Origin: DATJFQ01 sp035492775
Lineage (GTDB): Bacteria; Acidobacteriota; Vicinamibacteria; Vicinamibacterales; 2-12-FULL-66-21
DNA length: 64,000 nt
Assembly: GCA_035492775.1 (NCBI GenBank)
Contig: DATJIW010000080.1
Location: 55,874 to 119,873, forward strand
Direction: 5' to 3'
The position numbers were made by a program, and so were the translations under genes. The notes under the pieces were generated by a model that ran no database searches, was not told where the DNA came from, and saw only the letters and a list, made by a program, of their open reading frames with translations. This document shows, piece by piece, positions 52,796 to 61,558 of the stretch (positions are counted from its first letter, which is position 1; each line of letters opens with the position of its first letter).

Positions 52796-53875
52796 TCAGC
52801 GATCTGTCGCTCCTCCTCCGCCAGGGCGCTTGCGCAATCGTTCGACAGCACCCGCGTCGACGTCGGCCACGTCGCCGCCCAGCGATCGGAAGACCTGCAG
52901 TTCCTTTTCGGCCTTGTCGGCTTCGCCCAGGCGGCGGTACGCCTGGGCGAGCTGGTAGTGCGCCCCCTTGTTGCGCGGATCCTTCGTCACGCACGTGACG
53001 AGGTGGGTCACGGCATCGGCTGCGCGTCCTCGTTTGAGCAGGATCTTCGCCATGCCGTAATGCGCACCAACGTGATCGGCGTCGAGGGTCAGCAGGCGCG
53101 CGAAGTAGTCGGACGCGCGGTCGAAGTCCTGGCGGAGGTAATAAATCGTTCCGAGCGAGAACAGGGCGTCCTCCGCGCGGTCGTCGATCGCAACGCTCTT
53201 CTCGAAGTCCGCGATCGCCGCGTCGGTGTCGCCGAGACGCCGCCGAGCCTCGCCGCGCAGGAACCACGCGGATGGATCGCGCGGATCCAGCCTCAGTACG
53301 CTGTCCAGCACGCTGGTCGCTTCGCGGTTCCTGCCGATGTTGATCAGCGCCCACGCGAGATTCGTGCGCGCCGCAACGTCGGTGGGATCGAGGGTTACCG
53401 CCCGTTGCAGTGCGTCCGCTGCCTCCGCGTCGCGTGCCACGTCCAGCAACGCGAGGCCAAGGTAGTAGTGAAACGCGGCACTTTCCGGCTCGAGCCTGGC
53501 GGCCTCGGCCAGTTCCGGCACCGCCTTGTCCTTCTGCCCGTCGAGCGTGAACGTGATGCCCAGATAGTAGTGGGCCTTCGCGAGCGTCGGGTCGCGTCGA
53601 AGCGCCCGCTGCAGCTGCGGGATCGCGCACGCGTAATCTCCACGCGCGGAGCATAGTTGCCCCAGGAGCACGTGTGCGTACAGCGACGCGAGGTCTGCAT
53701 CCGCCGGATCGAGATCGACCGCCTTGCGGTATTCCTCTTCCGCTTCCTGGAGTCGCCCTTGTTGCTGGTACTGCTGCCCGGCGCGCACATGGTCGGTGGG
53801 CGTCTGCGGCGCCTCTGGCGGCACGCGTGTCGCCGCGAAGAGCGCCGCGCAGAGCAGCAGAAGATGGCCGGACAT
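52796..53875 (-). CDS. Secreted TPR-repeat protein
   Basis: The 359-residue precursor has a signal peptide (MSGHLLLLCAALFAA) and about nine tetratricopeptide repeats of the A-x-x-Y-x-x-A-L-x-L-D-P kind. It is a helical scaffold for protein contacts. The ATG at 53875 lies four bases after the stop of the CRTAC1 gene, so the frame before it is not coding. It is the last of a unit of TonB receptor, CRTAC1 and TPR genes. A second TPR-CRTAC1 pair lies on the other side of the receptor in mirror order. Confidence 0.92.
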   Translation of the reverse strand: MSGHLLLLCAALFAATRVPPEAPQTPTDHVRAGQQYQQQGRLQEAEEEYRKAVDLDPADADLASLYAHVLLGQLCSARGDYACAIPQLQRALRRDPTLAKAHYYLGITFTLDGQKDKAVPELAEAARLEPESAAFHYYLGLALLDVARDAEAADALQRAVTLDPTDVAARTNLAWALINIGRNREATSVLDSVLRLDPRDPSAWFLRGEARRRLGDTDAAIADFEKSVAIDDRAEDALFSLGTIYYLRQDFDRASDYFARLLTLDADHVGAHYGMAKILLKRGRAADAVTHLVTCVTKDPRNKGAHYQLAQAYRRLGEADKAEKELQVFRSLGGDVADVDAGAVERLRKRPGGGGATDR

Positions 53876-53879
53876 CGCA

Positions 53880-55682
53880 CTATCGCCGCTCGGTCGCCCG
53901 CGATCCGTTCCCGGGCCCGGGAGCGAACGTGAAGCTGCCTTCCCCCTCGCGCACCACGATAATGCGATCGACCGGGACGCCGGTAAGACGATCGACCTGG
54001 CCGCTGGGCCAGCGGATTTCAACCGCGGCGATCGACGAAGCGGCTCCGAGTCCGAGATGGGCGCGCAGATCGGACTGTGACAGGTAGCTTCCGCCGCTGC
54101 GCACTTCCTCCATGCGCGACACGCCATCCGCGATCGTGGTGACGCGCGCGCCGATCCCGTCGCGGTTGCTCCTGCGTCCGATGAGCCGCACCGTCAGCCA
54201 GTGGCTGGCGTTGCCGCCGCGGTTCTCGAGCAGGCACGGCGGACCATTGACGGTCGCGATGAGGAAGTCGAGATCGCCGTCGTTGTCGTAATCGCCGGCT
54301 GCCATGCCGCGCCCGGCGCGCGGCCCGGCGAGCGAGCTCCCGACCAACGCCGTGACATCGGCGAACGTACCGTTCCCGTTGTTCCTGAGCAGCACCGTTG
54401 GTTCGGCGTAGGTCTCGTCGAGCTGGTGGCGATCGACTTCGGGGTAGACATGCCCGTTGACGAGCAGCAGATCCTTCCACCCGTCGTTGTCGTAGTCGAC
54501 GAAGCGCGTGCCCCACCCGAGATGATGCATCGTCGCGCGTCCGATGCCGGACGCCCACGTCGTCTCGAGAAAGCTCCCGTTTTTCTGATTCGAGTACAGC
54601 GAGTGCGGTTCACCGTAGAAGTTCGCTACCGCGAGGTCGAGCCAGCCGTCGTTGTCGTAGTCGGAGAAGTCGATTCCCATTCCCGCCCGCTCGCGGCCGT
54701 CCTCGTCCACGGCCACACCCGCCTCGAGGCCGGTTTCGCGAAACGTGCCGTTTCGCTGGTTGACGTACAGCAGGTTCGGTTGGGCGTCGTTCGCCACCAC
54801 CAGGTCAGGGTAGCCGTCGTTGTTGATGTCGCCCCAGACGACTCCGAGTCCGCGGGAACTGTCCTTGTCGAGATTCCCGGCTTGAACGGTGACGTCGGTG
54901 AACGTGCCCTTTCCGCTGTTGTGATAGAGGTGGTCGCGCTCGCCTTTCAGGCCGCGCGGCCCGCACATCACCGGAAATCCGCGATAGGAGCAGTTGACGC
55001 CGGGGACCTTCGCGCCAGGCAGCGGCGCAGTCTGCGGATCGAAATCGATGTACTCCGCGACGTAGAGATCGACGAAGCCGTCGTTGTCGTAGTCGGCGAA
55101 CGCCGCGCTCGTGCTCCAGCGACGGCCGCTCGTCAAGCCCGCGCGCGCGGTCACGTCCTCGAACGTGCCGTCGCCTTTGTTGCGGTACAGGCGGTTCTGG
55201 CCCCACGACGTCACGAACAAATCGTCGAAGCCGTCGTTGTCGTAGTCGGCGACGGCAACACCCTGGCCCCAGCCGCTCTGCGCGAGACCCGCCCGGACGG
55301 TCACATCTTCGAACGTGCCGTCATGCTTGTTGCGGAACAGGTGGTTCGACGGCTCCTGCCCGCGCGGGAATCCGTCGAGCGTAGTCCCGTTGACGAGAAA
55401 GATGTCCTGCCAGCCGTCGTTGTCGTAATCCAGAAAGGCGACGCCGGTGCCGGTCGTCTCGAGAATGTAGGTGTTCCCGCTGGTGCCGCCGTAGACGATA
55501 TGTGTCTGCAGGCCGGCGTGAGCGGTCACGTCGGCGAACGTGATATCGCCGTTCGCCGACGTACCGATGGGCGGGGCTTCGCACAGCGCGAATGTCAAAG
55601 CCGCAATGAGGAGGGATCGCGCCAGGACACCCAAAGTCGTGCAAAGCCCCCGAAGTGGAATCCCCCGAGCGAAGCGGGCCAC
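53880..55682 (-). CDS. CRTAC1/FG-GAP-UnbV secreted protein
   Basis: The 600-residue precursor has an N-terminal hydrophobic signal (about 17-40), then seven-bladed FG-GAP repeats with Ca-binding loops of the D-x-D-N-D-G kind (LDYDNDGWQDIFLVNG, ADYDNDGFDDLF, SDYDNDGWLDLAV and more). The C-terminus is an ASPIC/UnbV domain (SNRDGIGARV, EVRSGGSYLSQSDLRAHLGLG, VEIRWPSG). The GTG at 55682 is the longest start; a TTG at 55634 would give a tidier signal peptide. It lies between the TonB receptor and the TPR gene on one strand. Function is unknown, but it is often encoded with Oar-like receptors. Confidence 0.9.
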   Translation of the reverse strand: MARFARGIPLRGLCTTLGVLARSLLIAALTFALCEAPPIGTSANGDITFADVTAHAGLQTHIVYGGTSGNTYILETTGTGVAFLDYDNDGWQDIFLVNGTTLDGFPRGQEPSNHLFRNKHDGTFEDVTVRAGLAQSGWGQGVAVADYDNDGFDDLFVTSWGQNRLYRNKGDGTFEDVTARAGLTSGRRWSTSAAFADYDNDGFVDLYVAEYIDFDPQTAPLPGAKVPGVNCSYRGFPVMCGPRGLKGERDHLYHNSGKGTFTDVTVQAGNLDKDSSRGLGVVWGDINNDGYPDLVVANDAQPNLLYVNQRNGTFRETGLEAGVAVDEDGRERAGMGIDFSDYDNDGWLDLAVANFYGEPHSLYSNQKNGSFLETTWASGIGRATMHHLGWGTRFVDYDNDGWKDLLLVNGHVYPEVDRHQLDETYAEPTVLLRNNGNGTFADVTALVGSSLAGPRAGRGMAAGDYDNDGDLDFLIATVNGPPCLLENRGGNASHWLTVRLIGRRSNRDGIGARVTTIADGVSRMEEVRSGGSYLSQSDLRAHLGLGAASSIAAVEIRWPSGQVDRLTGVPVDRIIVVREGEGSFTFAPGPGNGSRATERR

Positions 55683-55726
55683 GCGAACGGAGCGCGCTGT
55701 CGACGCGGCGCGCGAGAGCGTGCAGG

Positions 55727-55754
55727 GGCCCGGAGGGGCCGAACCCCCCCCCCC
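55727..55754. other. Hairpin plus 11-base C-tract between receptor and CRTAC1 genes
   Basis: GGCCC (55727-55731) pairs with GGGCC (55736-55740) in a 5-bp stem with a four-base loop, followed by an 11-C run (55744-55754) and GGG. It lies in the 100-base gap between the receptor stop and the CRTAC1 start. A long single-base run is a hot spot for slippage and could also be a sequencing weak point. Confidence 0.5.
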
Positions 55755-55782
55755 GGGAATGAATCGCGAACCCCTTACTAAA

Positions 55783-58605
55783 TCAGAAGCTCCATCGGCC
55801 GCCGATCCGGAACGCGCGCGGTCCGAGAATGTTGGTCGGTTTCCCGAAGTCCGGTCCGGTATTCGAATTCTCGTTCGTCACGGTGCTCACGTTGAACAGA
55901 TTGAAAAAGTCACCGATGACCTCGAACCGCTGCTGCTGGACCCGGACGATCTTCGAGACGCGGAAGTCCATCGTCTTCAGCGTCGGAAATCGCCGCGAGT
56001 CGCGGGGTTCCGCGAAGATCGTGATGGGCCCCTGGTTGAACGCGTTGCCATTAATGTCCTTGTCGACCGTCAGCGAACGGCCGAAGGGCGTACCAGACTG
56101 CACCTTGACGACGGCGGCCACGTTCATGTCCCATCGCGGCACTTCGTAACTGCCGTCCATCTTCAGGATGTGCGTGCGATCGAAAAAGCTCGGTCCGCTC
56201 GTGTTGTTGATCTTCCCGTTCGGGCTCAAGAACGCGCTGCTCGTCCCGGCGCCTTCTTCCTCGCCGCTGAACGCGCCAACGCCGACGCCGGCCGTGCTGA
56301 GGTTGTCCTTTGACACAGAGTACGACGTGAGGAATTGCCATCGATTCATGAACCGCCGCTGCACGGTGATCTCGAGTCCTTTGAATCCCGTCGTGAAGTC
56401 CGACGGGTTAGTTTCGAGCTGCTTGTTGGCGGCCGTCGAGATCTGGTTGAACACCGTCATCTGCTTGTCGTCCGACGTGCCCGCGGTGCCGTCGGGTCCC
56501 GGATCGAGCGCGGTCACGGGCGCGTAGCCGGTCGAGTCCTGCGGCACGCCGATTTCGGTCACGGCGATGAGATCGCGGCCGCGGCGTCCGATGAACATCG
56601 CGCTCACCCGGATCTGCTTCGGCGCCTCGAACTCGACGCCGAATGATCCTTCATCGGTGTGCGGCTGCTTCAGGTTCGGATCGACGGACGTGATCGAGCC
56701 GCCGAAAACGAACAGCTGGTCTACTTCTTCTCCGAGCTGGTAGTGCTGGTCGTGATTGGCGTCGTTCCACGAGTACCCGGTACCGCCAAACCCGTTCTGG
56801 TTCGAAACGTCGACGAAGCCCGTGCCGATGGCGTGGTAGTAGCGCGCATAACCGCCCTTGATGGCGAACTTGTGCGTGCCGAACACGTCGTACACCGCGC
56901 CGATCCGCGCGGCTCCGGTGTTCCAGTGAATCAGATCCTGTTCCGGGAAGTCACGGGGACCGGTGAAGCGTCCCGCCGGACTGGACTGCGCGGGCAGGAA
57001 GCCGTGATTGTGTTCGTACCGGAAACCGAGGTTCAGTGTCAGCTTGTCGGCCGGCCGGACGTTATCCTGCAGGTACAACACGGACCCCGTGAAGGTATCC
57101 TGACTGTCGAGCGGCGTGTTGTACTGAATGATGTACGACCCATCGCCGTTAAACAGGTTCTGGTCCACCGCTTCAAGGACGTCAGCACCCGTTCGCGCGT
57201 ATCCGCGGAAGTACTGGTAGCCGCCTTTGATGTCGTGGTTGGCGCCGAGCCAGTCGTTCTTGAAATAGCTCATCGAGAATTCAGCCGAAGTCCGCGAGCG
57301 ATAGAACTTGTAGGACTGCGCGGCGGCGCAGCACTGGAATCCAGTTGACAGTTCGGTCGTATGCGGACCAGTGACGTCGGGTTGGAACTTGAGCGGAAAG
57401 TCTATCTTCAGGTAACTGATTCGCGCGTCGAACAACGCGTTGTTGCTGATCGACGAGTTGTAGCGCCCCTGATAGATCCTGAAGATGTCATCCTCGATCC
57501 AGGTCGCTTCGGGCGCGATCAGCGCGTCGGCGTTGCGATTCGGTTTCCAATACGTCTGCCGCGTCGCCAGCCCCGTAATCTGGTTCTTCGCATTGAGCTG
57601 GTAGGTTCCGTTCACCAGCCAGGAGAACAGATCGGTGTTCTCCGACTTCGGGAAGTCGACGACGTTGCGGTGGATGCGCCAGTCGCGCCAGCTCGTGAAG
57701 AAGCGGACCTTGTCGCGGATGAGGGGGCCGCCGAGCTGCGCCGTCCAGTCGGAGAAGAGATTGATGCTGCTCCCGCTCGCGACCCCCTGATTCTTCAGTT
57801 CCTGGGTCAGGTTGTCGCCGACCGTGCTGCCGTTCTCGAAGTAGTAGGCGCTGCCGCCGTGGAACTTGTCGGTCCCGCTTTTGACCACCTGATTGAAGTA
57901 CACCCCTGGAGTTCCGACGTCCGCCGGATGCTGTGCGGTCGAGATCTGCACGTCCTGGAAGCTGTCGTAGTCGAAGTAGAACCCGCTCGCGCCCGTCGCC
58001 GACGGATCGGTCACGTTCACGCCGTTCAGCGCGTAGGTGTTCTGGTGCCACGTGCTGCCGTGCGTCGCGAACACGGCCTGCAGTCCGCCCTCGCTGCCGC
58101 CCACGTCCTCGCGATCGAGCACGACCTGGGGCGCCATGTTCTGCAGGAGCGACCACACGTCGCGTGCGGTCGGCACGTTCTGCAGGTGGTCGGCGTCGAG
58201 ATTAGTGGCGAGGTTCGTCTTGGTCACGTCGACGTTCGGCGTGCCCTCTACGGTGATGTTCTCCGACACGGACCCCACGTCCATCGTCCCGTCGACGTTG
58301 AGGCTGCGCCCGACCGACACCTCGATGCCGGTGCGGACGTATTTGCGGAAACCGGCCAACTCGAACGTGACCGTGTACGTCCCTGGCGTCAGCGCCTGAA
58401 AGGCGTACGAGCCTTGCTGGTCCGTCGTAGCAGTTTTGGGACTGATGAGCACCGGGCTCGAAAGTGTTACGGCGACGCCTGGCAGGACGGCGCCGCTGGC
58501 ATCCTGCGCTTTGCCCCGGATGTCACCGGTTTGAAGCGCCTGGCCCGCCGCAATGGCTGGAACGAGCGTGAGGGCGAGCAGCAGAACGAAACGCGATCGC
58601 TTCAT
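55783..58605 (-). CDS. Oar-like TonB-dependent receptor with carboxypeptidase-regulatory domain
   Basis: The 940-residue precursor has a signal peptide (MKRSRFVLLLALTLVPAIAAGQ), a CarboxypepD_reg-like domain (about 25-110, IRGKAQDASGAVLPGVAVTL), a plug region (about 115-280) and a large beta-barrel ending in FRIGGRWSF. It belongs to the Oar-like group that is abundant in Acidobacteria and brings oligosaccharides or peptides across the outer membrane. No TonB box is obvious before the plug. The ATG at 58605 follows GGAGGA; a longer frame would overlap the divergent TPR gene. It is first in a unit with CRTAC1 and TPR genes. Confidence 0.93.
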   Translation of the reverse strand: MKRSRFVLLLALTLVPAIAAGQALQTGDIRGKAQDASGAVLPGVAVTLSSPVLISPKTATTDQQGSYAFQALTPGTYTVTFELAGFRKYVRTGIEVSVGRSLNVDGTMDVGSVSENITVEGTPNVDVTKTNLATNLDADHLQNVPTARDVWSLLQNMAPQVVLDREDVGGSEGGLQAVFATHGSTWHQNTYALNGVNVTDPSATGASGFYFDYDSFQDVQISTAQHPADVGTPGVYFNQVVKSGTDKFHGGSAYYFENGSTVGDNLTQELKNQGVASGSSINLFSDWTAQLGGPLIRDKVRFFTSWRDWRIHRNVVDFPKSENTDLFSWLVNGTYQLNAKNQITGLATRQTYWKPNRNADALIAPEATWIEDDIFRIYQGRYNSSISNNALFDARISYLKIDFPLKFQPDVTGPHTTELSTGFQCCAAAQSYKFYRSRTSAEFSMSYFKNDWLGANHDIKGGYQYFRGYARTGADVLEAVDQNLFNGDGSYIIQYNTPLDSQDTFTGSVLYLQDNVRPADKLTLNLGFRYEHNHGFLPAQSSPAGRFTGPRDFPEQDLIHWNTGAARIGAVYDVFGTHKFAIKGGYARYYHAIGTGFVDVSNQNGFGGTGYSWNDANHDQHYQLGEEVDQLFVFGGSITSVDPNLKQPHTDEGSFGVEFEAPKQIRVSAMFIGRRGRDLIAVTEIGVPQDSTGYAPVTALDPGPDGTAGTSDDKQMTVFNQISTAANKQLETNPSDFTTGFKGLEITVQRRFMNRWQFLTSYSVSKDNLSTAGVGVGAFSGEEEGAGTSSAFLSPNGKINNTSGPSFFDRTHILKMDGSYEVPRWDMNVAAVVKVQSGTPFGRSLTVDKDINGNAFNQGPITIFAEPRDSRRFPTLKTMDFRVSKIVRVQQQRFEVIGDFFNLFNVSTVTNENSNTGPDFGKPTNILGPRAFRIGGRWSF

Positions 58606-58679
58606 TGCACTCCTCCGGGGAAGCTGGAGAATCGGGGAGACCTGCGAGCGACGTGGGGTGACCTGGGTTGTGCGCAATT

Positions 58680-58709
58680 TGTATAGCAGCCCGCAAAGAA
58701 TCGCAACAA
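58680..58709 (-). promoter_or_regulatory. Sigma-70-like promoter for the TonB receptor unit
   Basis: On the minus strand TTGTTG (58704-58709) and TATACA (58680-58685) are separated by 18 bases, about 75 bases upstream of the receptor start. The gap is shared with the divergent TPR gene. Confidence 0.5.
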
Positions 58710-58711
58710 TA

Positions 58712-59863
58712 ATGTGTCGAATCATGGCGTTGACGGCGATTGCGGCACCAACTCTGCGGTGGCTGGCTGCGTCAGTTCTCGCTATGCAGGTATCTGTTAC
58801 GGCCCCGTCCACGGGCGCGATGTTGAAGAGCGCATCGGAAGCCCTCGAGGCGGGCCGCAATAGTGAAGCTGCCGACGCATTCACACGAGTGCTGGCGATC
58901 GACAAGGACGTGCCGGCGGCGTACGTGGGACTTGGAATCGCCCTCGCGCGGCTCGGTCGCGACGCCGATTCGGTTGCAGTACTCCAGGAGGGGATCCGTC
59001 GCGCGCCTGCCGACGCCGCGCTTCATTACAACCTCGGCGTCGTCCACCAGGCGCACGCGCGCTACGACGAGGCCGCCGCCGAGTATCGCGACGCGGTCCG
59101 CGCGAAACCTGCATTCGTCGACGCCTGGTCGAACCTCGCGATCGTTTATGGCAAGCTCGCGCGCTTTGCGGACGTGATCGATGCGTGCGACAGTCTCGTT
59201 CGGTTGAACGCGGCAAATGCGCGCGCCTTCTATACGAAAGGCTGGGCGGCGTCACGGCTCGATCGCTGGACGGAAGCGGAAGACGCCTACACCCGTGCGC
59301 TGGCGATCGACCCGCGCTACACCGATGCGTCGGTCGCCCTCGGCGTCACATACAGCCAGCTTGGGAGGGAAGAGAAGGCGATCGAGACGCTGCGCGCAGC
59401 CGTTGCCTTGGAGCCGACCCGCGCGGATGCCCACGTCGCGCTCGGTGCGAGCTACGGCAACCTCGGACGCTGGGACGCCGCGGCGGCGGAATTCGAAGCG
59501 GCGATCGCGCTGGATCCACGAGACGCGGCGACGCACTACAAGCTGGGTCGCGCGTACGCCAGACTCGCACGGCGCGCGGATGCCATCAAGGCATATTCCG
59601 ACGCGGTCCGCATCGATCCCGACTTCAGCGAGGCGCACTTCAACCTCGCGCTCCTCTACGCCGACGAGGGCCGACAGGCCGACGCGATCGCGCACGACAA
59701 AGAGGCGCTTCGGGTGCGACCGGATTACGCCGCAGCGCGCTTCAACCTGGCGCTCGCGCTGTTCGCAAGCGGACAGCGTGACGCGGCGCTCGACGAAGAA
59801 CGCGCCTTGCGCGCGGTCGACGACAACCTGGCGGATCAACTCCATCGGCTGATCGCCAAATGA
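58712..59863 (+). CDS. Secreted TPR-repeat protein
   Basis: The 383-residue protein has an N-terminal hydrophobic segment (ALTAIAAPTLRWLAASVLAM), which probably is a signal or anchor, and about ten tetratricopeptide repeats (such as AYVGLGIALARLGRDADSVAVL and YTDASVALGVTYSQLGREEKAI). It is a paralogue of the TPR gene at 52796, divergent from the TonB receptor. Start is ATG 58712 or 58724; neither has a strong ribosome-binding site. Its stop overlaps the start of the CRTAC1 gene by four bases (ATGA), so the two are one translation unit. Confidence 0.9.
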   Translation: MCRIMALTAIAAPTLRWLAASVLAMQVSVTAPSTGAMLKSASEALEAGRNSEAADAFTRVLAIDKDVPAAYVGLGIALARLGRDADSVAVLQEGIRRAPADAALHYNLGVVHQAHARYDEAAAEYRDAVRAKPAFVDAWSNLAIVYGKLARFADVIDACDSLVRLNAANARAFYTKGWAASRLDRWTEAEDAYTRALAIDPRYTDASVALGVTYSQLGREEKAIETLRAAVALEPTRADAHVALGASYGNLGRWDAAAAEFEAAIALDPRDAATHYKLGRAYARLARRADAIKAYSDAVRIDPDFSEAHFNLALLYADEGRQADAIAHDKEALRVRPDYAAARFNLALALFASGQRDAALDEERALRAVDDNLADQLHRLIAK

Positions 59864-61545
59864 AGTGGCAGGCGGCCGCGCTCATCGTGTCAGCCGTCGT
59901 GGCGGCGAACGGAGGCGTGCCCTCGCCTCCACTGCCGTCGACGGACTCAATCTTCACGGACGCGACGGCCGCAAGCGGTATCGTTTTCGCTCATGAGAAC
60001 TCCCCCACGACGAACAAATACCTGATCGAGACGATGGGCGGTGGCGTGGCGCTGCTCGACGTCGACAACGACGGCTGGCTCGACGTGTTCTTCACCAACG
60101 GTGCGGCGCTGTCGGATCCGATGCCGAGCGGCGCAGCGCCGGCGAAATCCAACCCGCGCTTCTGGAACCGGCTGTATCGAAACAACCGGAACGGCACGTT
60201 CACCGACGTCACCGAGCGTGCGCACGTCGCCGGAACCGGCTACAGCATGGGCGTTGCCGTCGGCGACTACGACAACGACGGCTTCGAAGATCTCTACGTG
60301 ACGCAGTACGGGGGCAACACTCTGTACCACAACAATGGCGACGGCACGTTCAGCGACGTGACCGCGCGCGCGGGCGTTGCCTCGGATGGCTGGAGTTCCA
60401 GCGCCGTCTTCGTCGATCTCGACAACGACGGCCGGCTCGATCTCTTCGTGTGCCGGTACTTGCGTTGGACGTTCGCGGACAACGTTTATTGCGGCGAGCG
60501 GCGGCCCGGCTACCGAGAGTACTGCCACCCCTCCACGTTCCCCGCCGCAACCAGCATCCTCTTTCACAACAACGGCGATGGCACCTTCACGGACGTGTCT
60601 GCCCGGTCCGGCATCGGTCGTGTCGCCGGAAAAGCCCTCGGTGTCGCCGTCGCGGATTACGACGGCGACGGCTGGACGGACATCTTCGTCGCGAACGACT
60701 CCGTGCCATCGTTCCTGTTCCACAACGACCATGACGGCACCTTCTCCGAAACCGCCCTCACAGCCGGAGCAGCGGTCAACATCGATGGCAAACCGTTCGC
60801 CGGCATGGGAACCGATTTCGCGGACTACGACAACGACGGCCGCTCCGACATCTTCGTGACAACGCTGTCCAACGAGACATATGCGATCTTTCACAACAAC
60901 GGCAACGGCACCTTCGCGTATGCCACCGGGGAAACGGGAGTCGGGCAGGCAACGCGGCTCTTCTCGGGATGGGGCACACGTTTCATCGACTACGACAACG
61001 ACGGGTGGAAGGATCTGTTCGCGGCGCAGGGACATGTGCTCGACACGATCGAGCTGACTTCGGATCAGCTGAAGTACCGGCAGCCGCTGCTCCTGCTCCA
61101 CAACGAACGTGGCCGCTTCACGGCCGTCACTCACGATGCGGCCTTGTCCTACCCCTGGGCGGGGCGCGGCGCGGCCTTCGGCGATCTCGACAACGACGGC
61201 GACGTCGACATCGTCGTCGGAACATGCGGGCAGCGCGGCATCGTGCTGCGAAATGAATCCGGAAACCGGAATCACTGGCTGGCGATGCGGCTCGTCGGGT
61301 CGCGGTCGAATCGCGACGGCCTTGGCGCCCGGGTGCAGGTCAGCGTCGAGGGCCGGCCGGCGCAGTTCTTCACGGTGACCACCGGCGGCAGCTATCAGTC
61401 AGCGAGCGACCGCCGGCTGCTCGCGGGTCTCGGCGATGCGACGGTCGTGCGCTCGATCGACGTGCGATGGCCGAGCGGCACCGTGCAGCAGCTGCGCGAC
61501 GTACGCGCGAATCAGATTCTGACGATCAAGGAACCGCAGCATTGA
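59860..61545 (+). CDS. CRTAC1/FG-GAP-UnbV secreted protein
   Basis: The 561-residue precursor has a signal peptide (MKWQAAALIVSAVVAANGG), FG-GAP blades with D-x-D-N-D-G loops (LDVDNDGWLDVFFTNG, GDYDNDGFEDLYVTQYG, ADYDGDGWTDIFVAND, GDLDNDGDVDIVVG) and a C-terminal ASPIC/UnbV domain (SNRDGLGARV, VTTGGSYQSASDRRLLAGLG, VDVRWPSGT-like). It is a paralogue of the product of 53880-55682. The ATG overlaps the TPR stop. An S9 peptidase gene follows after 13 bases. Confidence 0.92.
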   Translation: MKWQAAALIVSAVVAANGGVPSPPLPSTDSIFTDATAASGIVFAHENSPTTNKYLIETMGGGVALLDVDNDGWLDVFFTNGAALSDPMPSGAAPAKSNPRFWNRLYRNNRNGTFTDVTERAHVAGTGYSMGVAVGDYDNDGFEDLYVTQYGGNTLYHNNGDGTFSDVTARAGVASDGWSSSAVFVDLDNDGRLDLFVCRYLRWTFADNVYCGERRPGYREYCHPSTFPAATSILFHNNGDGTFTDVSARSGIGRVAGKALGVAVADYDGDGWTDIFVANDSVPSFLFHNDHDGTFSETALTAGAAVNIDGKPFAGMGTDFADYDNDGRSDIFVTTLSNETYAIFHNNGNGTFAYATGETGVGQATRLFSGWGTRFIDYDNDGWKDLFAAQGHVLDTIELTSDQLKYRQPLLLLHNERGRFTAVTHDAALSYPWAGRGAAFGDLDNDGDVDIVVGTCGQRGIVLRNESGNRNHWLAMRLVGSRSNRDGLGARVQVSVEGRPAQFFTVTTGGSYQSASDRRLLAGLGDATVVRSIDVRWPSGTVQQLRDVRANQILTIKEPQH

Positions 61546-61558
61546 AAAGGCGGGCGTT

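Noticed and set aside
51108..53654. An 848-codon open frame on the minus strand
   Set aside because: It covers the GH30 gene and part of the TPR gene in the wrong frame or strand. The product has no motif and the real genes explain the region.
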